Below are positions 25,351 to 33,032 of a stretch of DNA of 64,000 bases, piece after piece. Each line of letters opens with the position of its first letter. Positions within the stretch are counted from its first letter, which is position 1. Made by a program: the position numbers and the translations under genes. A model generated the notes under the pieces. The model was not told the DNA's origin. It worked only from the letters and a program-made list of their open reading frames with translations, and did not search any database. The DNA is from Plantibacter auratus (GTDB taxonomy: Bacteria > Actinomycetota > Actinomycetes > Actinomycetales > Microbacteriaceae). The stretch lies in contig NZ_JBOBFV010000003.1 in assembly GCF_050587365.1 (NCBI RefSeq), positions 310,001-374,000 on the forward strand, read 5' to 3'.

Positions 25351-26282
25351 GCTGTCTGTGGCTCCTGAGCTGCGAGGTAGGCGTGGTAGCTCGCGGCGAC
25401 GCCGGCCGCGAGCGGGGTGGTGGGGTTCCAGCCGAGCGCACGGGCGGCGGCCGAATCGAGCAGGCGCTGGTGCACGCCGGACGGCTTGGTGGCGTCGTAC
25501 CGGAAGTGACCGGTGAAGCCGGCGGCGCGACCGGCTGCTTCGTAGTACTCGGTGATGCTGTGGTCGACACCCGGCCCGAGGTTGAGCGTGACGGGCCAGG
25601 CGTCGAGCGAGCCGAGCTGCGTGACGAGCCACGCCGCGAGGTCGGGCGTGTAGGTGAATTCGCGTCGGGCGGTGCCGTCGCCCCAGACCTCGACCTCGTC
25701 GGAGCCGCTCGTCACGGCGGCGTGCACCTTGCCGAGGGCGGCGGCGATGAGGTGCGCCTGACCGTGGGTGTAGTCGTCGCCCGGGCCGTAGAGGTTTGAC
25801 GGCACGGCTGCGCGATAGGCGAACCCGTATTGCCGACTCGCGTACTCGCAGAGCTTCGTCCCGGCGATCTTCGCGAGCGCATATCCCTCGTTCGCGCCCT
25901 CCAGCGTGCCGCTGAGGAGCGCGCCCTCGCCAATCGGCTGTGGGAGCCCCTCGGGGTAGATCGCCGCGCTCGACACGTAAAGCAGCTCGGGGACACCGGC
26001 GTCGATCGCGCCTCGGATGACCGAGGTGTCGATCAGGAGGTTGTCGAGCAGGAAGTCGGTGGGACGCTGCAGCTTCGCCTGGATGCCGGCGACCTTCGCG
26101 GCGGCGTGCACGATCGCGTCCGGCGACGTGCGCCCGATGAGGGCGGCGACGGCGGCACGATCGGTGAGGTCGGCGTCTGCGCGCGTCGCCACGATCAGTT
26201 CGTCGGCAGCGCGGAGCGTGGGCCAGACCTCGGCGATGCTCGAACCGAGCATGCCGGCACCACCGGTGAGGAGGACGCGCAC
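25347..26282 (-). CDS. GDP-L-fucose/colitose synthase-like reductase (ColC-like), epimerase Cys replaced
   Basis: A 311-residue short-chain dehydrogenase of the GMER/ColC group: TGGAGMLGSSIAEV, HAAAKVAGIQAKLQRPTDFL, EGANEGYALAKIAGTKLCEY (Tyr134, Lys138) and SNLYGPGDD, QAHLIAAAL (His177), EVWGDGTARREF. Catalytic Ser105, Tyr, Lys and His are kept, but the stretch that is SSC-IYP in GMER reads SSAAIYP here, so the Cys that acts in C5/C3 epimerisation is Ala107. Following ColD, it should reduce C4 of GDP-4-keto-3,6-dideoxymannose; whether it also epimerises C5 is doubtful. Start is GTG, six bases after gmd, with GGAGGT upstream. Confidence 0.85.
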   Translation of the reverse strand: MRVLLTGGAGMLGSSIAEVWPTLRAADELIVATRADADLTDRAAVAALIGRTSPDAIVHAAAKVAGIQAKLQRPTDFLLDNLLIDTSVIRGAIDAGVPELLYVSSAAIYPEGLPQPIGEGALLSGTLEGANEGYALAKIAGTKLCEYASRQYGFAYRAAVPSNLYGPGDDYTHGQAHLIAAALGKVHAAVTSGSDEVEVWGDGTARREFTYTPDLAAWLVTQLGSLDAWPVTLNLGPGVDHSITEYYEAAGRAAGFTGHFRYDATKPSGVHQRLLDSAAARALGWNPTTPLAAGVAASYHAYLAAQEPQTA

Positions 26283-26287
26283 CGCGC

Positions 26288-27319
26288 CTAGACCTCCGCG
26301 GTGTCGATGTAGGGCTTGCCCGACGCCTCAAGCTCGGCGACGTCGGAGTCGACCATGATCTGCGCGAGGCGCGGTGGCAGCACCTTCGGGGTCCAGCCGA
26401 GGACCGACTCGGCCTTCGCGTAGTCGCCGATCAGCGCGTCGACCTCGGTGGGACGGAGGTAGCGCTCATCGAACTTGACGTACTTCTCCCAGTCGAGGTC
26501 GAGCCGCTCGAAGGAGAACTGCAGGAAGTCCTTCACGGTGTACGCGGTGTTGGTGGCCAGGACGAAGTCGGTCGGTTCGTCGGCCTGCAGCATCCGCCAC
26601 ATGCCCTCGACGTAGTCGGGCGCGTAGCCCCAGTCGCGGACGGCGTCGAGGTTGCCCATGTACAGGAAGTCCTGCTGGCCGGCGGCGATGCGCGCCGCGG
26701 CGCGGGTGATCTTGCGGGTCACGAAGGTGCCACCGCGTCGCGGCGACTCGTGGTTGAACAGGATGCCGTTGACCGCGAACATGCCGTAGGCCTCACGGTA
26801 GTTCCGGGTGATCCAGTAGGAGTAGACCTTCGCGACGCCGTAGGGCGAGCGCGGGTAGAAGGGGGTCTCCTCGTTCTGCGGCGGCGGCGTCGCCCCGAAC
26901 ATCTCGGAGCTCGACGCCTGGTAGAAGCGGCAGTGGAGACCGACCTGACGGATGGCCTCGAGGAGCCGGACCGTCCCGATGCCGGTCGTGTCGCCCGTGT
27001 ACTCCGGCTCGTCGAAGCTGACGCGCACGTGGGACTGGGCGGCGAGGTTGTAGACCTCGTCTGGCTGGACCTCGGCGAGCAGCGTCGCCAGCCGCGACCC
27101 GTCGGCCAGGTCGGCGAAGTGCAACTGGAGCCTGGGCGAACCGTCGTGGGTCGCCTCGGGGTCGTAGATGTGGTCGATCCGGCCGGTGTTGAAGGTCGAC
27201 GCGCGACGCACGAAGCCGTGCACCTCGTAGCCCTTCGACAGCAGGAGCTCGGCGAGGTAGCTGCCGTCCTGACCGGTGATGCCGGTGATGACAGCTTTCT
27301 TCACGGGGGTGTCAGTCAT
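26288..27319 (-). CDS. gmd: GDP-mannose 4,6-dehydratase
   Basis: A 343-residue enzyme making GDP-4-keto-6-deoxy-D-mannose from GDP-mannose, NADP-dependent. Seen: AVITGITGQDGSYLAELLLS, FVRRASTFNTGRIDHIY, NLAAQSHVRVSFDEPEYT, YQASSSEMFGATPPPQNE, RSPYGVAKVYSYWITRNYRE (catalytic Tyr and Lys), ILFNHESPRRGGTFVTRKIT and the C-terminal RPTEVDALIGDYAKAES. First gene of the gmd, colC-like, colD operon. The ATG at 27319 is the homology start; the ribosome site is weak (GCGGAA). Confidence 0.96.
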   Translation of the reverse strand: MTDTPVKKAVITGITGQDGSYLAELLLSKGYEVHGFVRRASTFNTGRIDHIYDPEATHDGSPRLQLHFADLADGSRLATLLAEVQPDEVYNLAAQSHVRVSFDEPEYTGDTTGIGTVRLLEAIRQVGLHCRFYQASSSEMFGATPPPQNEETPFYPRSPYGVAKVYSYWITRNYREAYGMFAVNGILFNHESPRRGGTFVTRKITRAAARIAAGQQDFLYMGNLDAVRDWGYAPDYVEGMWRMLQADEPTDFVLATNTAYTVKDFLQFSFERLDLDWEKYVKFDERYLRPTEVDALIGDYAKAESVLGWTPKVLPPRLAQIMVDSDVAELEASGKPYIDTAEV

Positions 27320-27394
27320 GAGGTTCCGCTCTGGATCGGTGCGTGTGATCGGGCCGGGAGATCGTCGAAGAATTCCGCACTGCCCGAGAATCGT

Positions 27395-27403
27395 TGCTAG
27401 CTT
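27395..27403 (+). promoter_or_regulatory. Extended -10 of a leaderless promoter
   Basis: TGCTAGCTT, an extended -10 element, ends six bases before the GTG at 27410. No ribosome site can be placed, so a leaderless start at the GTG is likely. Confidence 0.5.
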
Positions 27404-27409
27404 ACCTGA

Positions 27410-28297
27410 GTGACGCTCGACATCATGATGCCCTTCTACGGCCGCTTCGACCACTTCCAGGCGGCGGTGGAGAGCGTCCTCGCGCAGTCCGATCCCGACT
27501 GGCACCTGACCATCGTCGACGACGTCTACCCGGACCTCGCCCCGGGCCGGTGGGCTGTCGGGCTCGGCGATCCGCGCATCACCTACATCCGCAACGAGGT
27601 GAACCTCCGCCCCTCGAAGAACTATCGCAAGTGCGTGTCCCTCATGTCCGGGGAGTTCTCCGTCATCATGGGCTGCGACGACGTCATGCTGCCGGACTAC
27701 GTCCGCCGCGTGCGCGAGCTCATCGCCGCATTCCCGCAGGCCTCGATCATCCAGCCCGGTGTCTCGGTCATCGACGAGAACGGCACACCCTCCCGTCCGC
27801 TCGCGGACCGGATCAAAGCGCTCTACCGGTTCTCCGGCACCGGTGCCCGCGAGTACCGGGGGGAGCAGCTCGCGACGAGCCTGCTCCGCGGCAACTGGAC
27901 GTACTTCCCGTCGCTCGTCTGGCGGGTCGAGGCGCTCAGGAAGCACGAGTTCCGACTGGACCTCGATGTCGTGCAGGACCTTGCGATGCTGCTCGAGATC
28001 ACGAAGGACGGCGGGAGTCTGGTCCTCGACGACGAGATCTGCTTCGCCTACCGCCGGCACTCGCAGAGCGTCTCCGCGGTCACCGGTCCGGACGGCTCGA
28101 AATTCCGTCAGGAGCGCACGCTGTTCGGAGAGGCCCGGCGCGATCTCCGGGCGATGGGATGGAACCGGGCCGCGCGCGCCGCCGCGAACCACTGGACCTC
28201 CCGCGCCAACGCCCTGAGCGAGCTGCCCGCAGCCCTGCGCGCTCGGAACACCGCAGGACGCCGTGCCCTGCTGGAGCACGTGTTCGCGCGAGTCTGA
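27410..28297 (+). CDS. Family 2 glycosyltransferase
   Basis: A 295-residue GT-A protein: MTLDIMMPFYGRFDHFQAAV, LTIVDDVYPDLAPG, RNEVNLRPSKNYRKCVSL, VIMGCDDVMLPDYVRRVREL (DxD-like CDD), IIQPGVSVIDENG and WTYFPSLVWRVEAL. The final 50 residues are basic and Ala-rich. It diverges from gmd with a 90-base gap and probably adds a sugar to the same glycan. Specificity unknown. Confidence 0.86.
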   Translation: MTLDIMMPFYGRFDHFQAAVESVLAQSDPDWHLTIVDDVYPDLAPGRWAVGLGDPRITYIRNEVNLRPSKNYRKCVSLMSGEFSVIMGCDDVMLPDYVRRVRELIAAFPQASIIQPGVSVIDENGTPSRPLADRIKALYRFSGTGAREYRGEQLATSLLRGNWTYFPSLVWRVEALRKHEFRLDLDVVQDLAMLLEITKDGGSLVLDDEICFAYRRHSQSVSAVTGPDGSKFRQERTLFGEARRDLRAMGWNRAARAAANHWTSRANALSELPAALRARNTAGRRALLEHVFARV

Positions 28298-28410
28298 GCC
28301 GGGCCCCGTCCCGCCCACGCACCGCACCCTCGCCCAGGACGATGGCTTCGCTCCCCGCCCCGGATCCCGCTCCCCGAGCCTGTCGACGGGTCGGCTCCGC
28401 CCCCGATTGC

Positions 28411-28416
28411 TAGGAT
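28411..28416 (+). promoter_or_regulatory. -10 box of a leaderless promoter
   Basis: TAGGAT, preceded by TTGC, ends seven bases before the ATG at 28424. The spacing matches other leaderless-type starts in this window. Confidence 0.45.
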
Positions 28417-28423
28417 TCCCCGT

Positions 28424-29167
28424 ATGACGACCTCTCTCGCCGGCACGCTCATCGTCATGCCGGCGCTCAACGAAGAGGCGTCCGTGGCCGCCGTCGTCCG
28501 CGAGGTGCACGCCAAACTCCCGGGCGTCGCCGTGCTCGTCGTCAACGACGGCTCGACCGACAACACGACCGTCGAAGCCCGGTCGGCCGGCGCGATCGTC
28601 GCGGAACTGCCCTACAACCTCGGCGTCGGTGGCGCGATGCGTGCCGGGTTCAAGTACGCCCTCGCCCATGGGTACCGGAACGTGGTGCAGGTCGACTCCG
28701 ACGGCCAGCACGACCCCTCGGGTGTCGTGCGACTCGTCGAGGAGCTGCAGACCGCCGACCTGGTGCTGGGCGCCCGTTTCGCCGGAGAGGGCGACTACGA
28801 GGTGCGTGGTCCACGGAAGTGGGCGATGGTCGTGCTCTCTGGCGTCCTCAGCAGGGTCGCGCGGACGAGACTCACCGACACGACGAGCGGCTTCCGCGCC
28901 ACGGGCCCCCGCGCCGTGCGACTGTTCGCCGAGCACTACCCCGCGGAGTACCTCGGAGACACCATCGAATCGTTGGTCATCGCCGCCCGCTCGGGTTGTG
29001 TCATCCGCCAGGTCCCCGTCGCCATGCGCCCTCGCGCGGGCGGCACGCCCTCCCACAATCCCCTCAAGGCCGCCAAGTACCTCGCACGAGCCGGTCTCGC
29101 GCTCGTGTTCGCGCTCATCCGACCGCCCGTGGCCCTGCACAACGGAGACGAGGTGGTGACCGCATGA
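28424..29167 (+). CDS. Polyprenyl-phosphate glycosyltransferase (DPM1-like GT2)
   Basis: A 247-residue GT2 resembling dolichyl-phosphate mannose synthase: TLIVMPALNEEASVAAVVRE, VLVVNDGSTDNT, NLGVGGAMRAGFKYALAHGY, VVQVDSDGQHDPSGVVRLVE and DTTSGFRATGPRAVRLFAEH. Such enzymes load a sugar on a lipid phosphate for use outside the membrane by GT-C enzymes. It overlaps the following DUF2304 gene by four bases, a pairing seen repeatedly in surface-glycan loci. Confidence 0.88.
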   Translation: MTTSLAGTLIVMPALNEEASVAAVVREVHAKLPGVAVLVVNDGSTDNTTVEARSAGAIVAELPYNLGVGGAMRAGFKYALAHGYRNVVQVDSDGQHDPSGVVRLVEELQTADLVLGARFAGEGDYEVRGPRKWAMVVLSGVLSRVARTRLTDTTSGFRATGPRAVRLFAEHYPAEYLGDTIESLVIAARSGCVIRQVPVAMRPRAGGTPSHNPLKAAKYLARAGLALVFALIRPPVALHNGDEVVTA

Positions 29168-29562
29168 TCCCCATCGGCACCTACATCCTCGGCATCGTCG
29201 GCGCGGTCCTGACCCTCGGGATCGTCGTGGAGATGCTGCGGAAACGGCGACTGCGCGAACGGCACGCCGTCTGGTGGCTCATCGCCGGCCTGCTCGCACT
29301 CGTCATCGGCGTGTTCCCGCAGGTCCTCGTCTGGGCCGCCGGCGTCATCGGCGTCGAGATCCCGACGAACCTCGTGTTCTTCGTGAGCATCTTCATCCTG
29401 TTCCTCGTGAGCATTCAGCACAGCTCGGAGCTCACCACCCTCGAGAACCGGAGCCGGACGCTGGCAGAGGAGAGCGCTCTGCAGGATCTTCGGATCAGGG
29501 CGCTCGAACAGCGGCTGGCCGAGGTGCCTCGAGACGGTTCGTCCCCGGACGACGCGAGCTGA
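29164..29562 (+). CDS. DUF2304-like small membrane protein
   Basis: A 132-residue protein with three hydrophobic helices (about residues 4-22, 38-60, 66-82) followed by a charged helix, LENRSRTLAEESALQDLRIR, that looks like a coiled coil. The ATG overlaps the upstream stop (ATGA). DUF2304 proteins accompany DPM1-like transferases and are suspected to help move lipid-linked sugars (inference). The last 68 bases overlap the convergent acyltransferase gene. Confidence 0.8.
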   Translation: MIPIGTYILGIVGAVLTLGIVVEMLRKRRLRERHAVWWLIAGLLALVIGVFPQVLVWAAGVIGVEIPTNLVFFVSIFILFLVSIQHSSELTTLENRSRTLAEESALQDLRIRALEQRLAEVPRDGSSPDDAS

Positions 29563-30550
29563 CCCGCATCCTCGCGAGCGGCTGGTCGACGAACCACCAC
29601 AGCAGATAGCCGTAGGCGACCGACAGGACGAGCGTCGTCAGGATGCTCGGGACCCAGTCGAGTTGCGGGTTCAGATGGATGACGAGTTGCTGGACCGGGA
29701 AACCGATCAGGAACATCCCGAAACTCGGGTCTCCGAAGCGACCGGCCGATCGCAGGACCGGGATCGGCTGCGATCCGACGGTCACGAGGACGTACGGGAC
29801 CACGAGGTGCGCGACGAACCAGGTCAGCTCCGGCTCGAGCACCATCACGATGGCCAACACGGACGCGGCGATGATCGCCGCGTCGAGTCGGAGCGGGACA
29901 CGCCACTCGCGCAGCGCCGCGCCGGCGCAGAAGAACGCGGCGACCCGGAGGATGTCGTCGACGAAGTTGCCCCAGACGATGTCACGCGTCGGGATGGCGT
30001 CGACGAGCGGAGCGACGACGCTCCAGACGAGCAGCCCTGTCCAGACCGAGGCCCGCACCCGCTGCCACGGGATCCATCCGATGACCGGCACCAGCAGGTA
30101 CATCGCGAACAGCGGTCCGAGCGACCAGAGGGCACCGTTCACGGCGTTCGCGTAGGGGTTGTCGGAGAACACGCCCGGCAGCGTGTAGTCCGGCAGAAGC
30201 ACGAGGTTCTTCGTGAGGTGGTTGAGTGTCTGCGGATCTGACAGGTATGCGCGCACGCCGAGTGGCGTGGCGATCGCGCCGATGATGACCACCGTCACGA
30301 GGAGGCTGACGAAGAGTCCGGGGAAGACGCGCAGGACCCGGGCCGACACGTATCGCACGAGCTGCGGACGGCGTTCCCACGCGCCGGGGAGCAGGAACCC
30401 GGAGACCACAAAGAAGACCCAGAGCCCGAGTGCGGGGATGTCCGGCGCACCGAACGGCGAGATCTCGTCGTCCAGGATGATGAGCGAGTGCCGCACGAGG
30501 ACCGCGACCGCCGCGATGAGGCGGAGTGCGGTGAACGAATTGGGACTCAC
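29495..30550 (-). CDS. Acyltransferase-3-family membrane protein
   Basis: A 351-residue OafA-like O-acyltransferase with about ten hydrophobic segments. Seen: FTALRLIAAVAVLVRHSLII (the His is catalytic in the family), PALGLWVFFVVSGFLLPGAW, YVSARVLRVFPGLFVSLLVT and NAVNGALWSLGPLFAMYLLV. It would acetylate or otherwise acylate surface sugars. Start is GTG with AGGAGG six bases upstream. Confidence 0.88.
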   Translation of the reverse strand: MSPNSFTALRLIAAVAVLVRHSLIILDDEISPFGAPDIPALGLWVFFVVSGFLLPGAWERRPQLVRYVSARVLRVFPGLFVSLLVTVVIIGAIATPLGVRAYLSDPQTLNHLTKNLVLLPDYTLPGVFSDNPYANAVNGALWSLGPLFAMYLLVPVIGWIPWQRVRASVWTGLLVWSVVAPLVDAIPTRDIVWGNFVDDILRVAAFFCAGAALREWRVPLRLDAAIIAASVLAIVMVLEPELTWFVAHLVVPYVLVTVGSQPIPVLRSAGRFGDPSFGMFLIGFPVQQLVIHLNPQLDWVPSILTTLVLSVAYGYLLWWFVDQPLARMRVSSRRPGTNRLEAPRPAAVRAP

Positions 30551-30626
30551 GGTCTGCCTCCTGACGGTGACGGGCCATGCTGCGGCCTGTCGATGCGCCC
30601 GCCCACGCTATCCGCGCCGCGCCGGA

Positions 30627-31922
30627 TCAGGAAATCGGGTCGTCCGGCGCCGGCGGGCCGAGATGCACCGACGCCGGCCGCCGCAGAGCGACGATGTGCA
30701 CGATCAGACCGGCCACCGGGCCGACGACCATCGCGAGGATCGTGCGCTCGTGCAAGCCCAGCGGCAGGAGCAACGCGATGATCGTGGAGACGGCGGCGAC
30801 GATCCAGCCACCGGCGAACGGCCCGTGCTGCGCGCGCGACAGGGTGGCCGCGCCCGTGACGCACAGAACACCGACGAGGCCCGCGGTCGCCACGAGGAGG
30901 GCGATGGTGCCCCCGGACAGCACGTCCGCACGCCCGAACAGGATCGAGAGGGCCCACGGACCGAGCCACCAGGCGAGCACGGAGAGGAGGCCCGCACCGG
31001 CGAGCACGATGATCGCGAACCGGACGACCCGGCCGAGCATGGCGTCGGCGTCGGTACGGAAGACCACCACGAGATAGCTCTGCAGTGCGAGCACGACGAT
31101 GACGATCGGTGCCCTGGTGAGGGTGATGGCGTAACTCAGGGAACCGAACGCGTCCGAGGAGACGATGTCGCCGGTCGCCTGGATCATCAGCGGCAGGCCG
31201 CTGACCATGACCCCGGTCGCGGCGGCGGCGGTGACGGTCCGCAGGACGTTCCAGCTGAGTTCCCGCGGTCCGACGTCGATCCCGAACCGCCCGACGACAC
31301 CGCGCCGGATGAACGGCCAGAGGATGAGCGGGGTGATGGCGAAGGGAAGCGTCACGCCCCAGGCGAGGACCGCGATATCGGTGGTGAGCGAGAGCATGAC
31401 GGCCACGATGGCGAACCGGACGAGCCCGTCGACGATCGTGAGGGCCGCAGCGGACGCCCAGAGCGAGAGGCCGTAGAGCACGCCCGCGGTCGCAGCGACC
31501 ACGACGTAGGCGGCGAGGCCGATGACGAGCGGAAGCACCAGCGACCAGCCGTTCGCGGGGAAGACCGCGCCGACCCAGATCCAGGCGGTGCCGGCGATGA
31601 GCACGGCGATGATGAGCGCCGCGACCACAGCGAAATTGCGGACGACCGGTGCACGGAATGCGCCCCGTGCTCCCTCACCGAGGACGTGGGTGGCACGCGC
31701 GACCTCCTGCTGGACGCCGGACAGCGCACTGATGAGCAGGTAGAGCGCCGACCAGAAGACCGCGAACGGCGCGTAGGCCGCCGTCCCGAGGGCTGCCCCC
31801 GTGATGATCTGGAGGAGGTAGCCCGCGCCTCCCCCGATGGCGGTCGCCGCGAGGATCAGGACGGCACCGTTCGGCCCGCGGCGCACGGCCTCGGGCGGAA
31901 CGGCGCTATCGCTGGGCGGCAA
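30627..31922 (-). CDS. Wzx-like polysaccharide flippase 2
   Basis: A 431-residue protein with 12-14 hydrophobic segments in MOP-exporter layout: GAVLILAATAIGGGAGYLLQ, a short loop GTAAYAPFAVFWSALYLLIS, then ISALSGVQQEVARATHVLGE. It shares the general fold but not close similarity with the flippase at 17151. Start is TTG with AGGAG just upstream, overlapping the end of the epimerase gene by 17 bases. It is probably translated with that epimerase. Confidence 0.76.
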   Translation of the reverse strand: MPPSDSAVPPEAVRRGPNGAVLILAATAIGGGAGYLLQIITGAALGTAAYAPFAVFWSALYLLISALSGVQQEVARATHVLGEGARGAFRAPVVRNFAVVAALIIAVLIAGTAWIWVGAVFPANGWSLVLPLVIGLAAYVVVAATAGVLYGLSLWASAAALTIVDGLVRFAIVAVMLSLTTDIAVLAWGVTLPFAITPLILWPFIRRGVVGRFGIDVGPRELSWNVLRTVTAAAATGVMVSGLPLMIQATGDIVSSDAFGSLSYAITLTRAPIVIVVLALQSYLVVVFRTDADAMLGRVVRFAIIVLAGAGLLSVLAWWLGPWALSILFGRADVLSGGTIALLVATAGLVGVLCVTGAATLSRAQHGPFAGGWIVAAVSTIIALLLPLGLHERTILAMVVGPVAGLIVHIVALRRPASVHLGPPAPDDPIS

Positions 31923-32973
31923 TCCACTCCTGCAGCGCCGCGACCCCCCGCGTGACGTCCCAGGCCGGGGCCCAGTCGAGTCCGGCGAGCGTGTCGTCGA
32001 TGCTGCACTCGGCGTGCCGGACGTCGCCGTCGCGGTACATCCCGTTGATCACCGGCGCGGGCGCGCCGTGATAGGCCGCGATGGCCTGTGCCAGCTCGAG
32101 GATGGTCGTCCCGACGCCGGAACCGATGTCGAAGCGGGACACGTCGGCGGACGGTCCGGCGGTGATGACCGCGCGGAAGGACTCCGCGATGTCGTCGATG
32201 AAGACGAAATCACGGACGATCCGACCGTCCTCGTACACCTGGATCGTGCCGCCGTCCATCGCGAGCTGGGAGAAGAGGGAGACGATGCCGGTGTAGGAGT
32301 TGATGAGCGACTGGCCGGGACCGTACACGTTCTGCAGCCGGAGGACGGTGAGCTTCGCGTCGTGGGCGGCGGTCCAAGCGGACAGGATGTGCTCCTGGGC
32401 GAGCTTCGTCGCTCCGTAGACGCTCGTCGGGGCCGGCATGGTGACCGCGGCCCGGCTGGGCAGGGGTGAGGCCTCCGGGAAGTCCCACTCGCCACGTTCG
32501 AACTGGGCGTGCGAACGTTGCCCTGGCTCGAACACGGACCCGTCGGTGCGCCGCCACTGGCCCTCGCCGTAGACCGCCCGGCTCGACGACAGGACGAAGT
32601 GTCCCGGGACCTGCCCCGCCCGGCCGAGTGCGTCGAGCATCTCCGTCGTTCCGACGACGTTCGCCTGAGCGTGGCTCGTGGCGGCGTGGAGGGACTGCGC
32701 CGTGCCGGTCTCGGCGGCCAGGTGGACGATGACGTCCGGCTCGACGTCCGCCAGCAGGGCGTCCCAGGCGGCGGCGTCGGTGACGTCACCGACGACCAGC
32801 TCGGCAGCCTCGTGGAGGTCGGCTGGCCGTTCTGCGCTCGGATGGACCTGCGGGTGCAGTTTGTCGATGACGACCCACCGCTCGGCTGTGGCAGCGAGCT
32901 TGTGGGACAGCGCGCAGCCGATGAAGCCGGCGCCTCCCGTCACCAGAACGGTTCCGAGCGTTGTTGCAGTCAC
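31906..32973 (-). CDS. NAD-dependent epimerase, dTDP-L-rhamnose 4-epimerase-like
   Basis: A 355-residue extended SDR: VLVTGGAGFIGCALSHKLAA, DVIVHLAAETGTAQSLHAAT, LSSSRAVYGEGQW, TSVYGATKLAQEHILSA (YxxxK) and RLQNVYGPGQSLINSYTGIV, then YEDGRIVRDFVFIDDIAESF. The QNVYGPGQSL-YTGI and EDGxxxRDFVxIDD blocks resemble dTDP-L-rhamnose 4-epimerases that give dTDP-6-deoxy-L-talose. Function is inferred from these motifs. GTG start with AAGGA nine bases upstream; it heads a unit with flippase 2. Confidence 0.8.
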   Translation of the reverse strand: MTATTLGTVLVTGGAGFIGCALSHKLAATAERWVVIDKLHPQVHPSAERPADLHEAAELVVGDVTDAAAWDALLADVEPDVIVHLAAETGTAQSLHAATSHAQANVVGTTEMLDALGRAGQVPGHFVLSSSRAVYGEGQWRRTDGSVFEPGQRSHAQFERGEWDFPEASPLPSRAAVTMPAPTSVYGATKLAQEHILSAWTAAHDAKLTVLRLQNVYGPGQSLINSYTGIVSLFSQLAMDGGTIQVYEDGRIVRDFVFIDDIAESFRAVITAGPSADVSRFDIGSGVGTTILELAQAIAAYHGAPAPVINGMYRDGDVRHAECSIDDTLAGLDWAPAWDVTRGVAALQEWIAAQR

Positions 32974-33032
32974 GAATGGGTGTCCTTAGCTGTAGGCGGG
33001 CCGACATTCGATGGTACTCGACGCGGTCACCG

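Noticed and set aside
25347..26282. Assignment as canonical GDP-L-fucose synthase (fcl)
   Set aside because: The epimerase Cys is Ala and colD lies directly downstream in the operon, so fucose is a poor fit.
27320..29140. N-terminal extension of gmd by about 600 residues
   Set aside because: It is antisense to two real glycosyltransferase genes, and Gmd homology starts at 27319.
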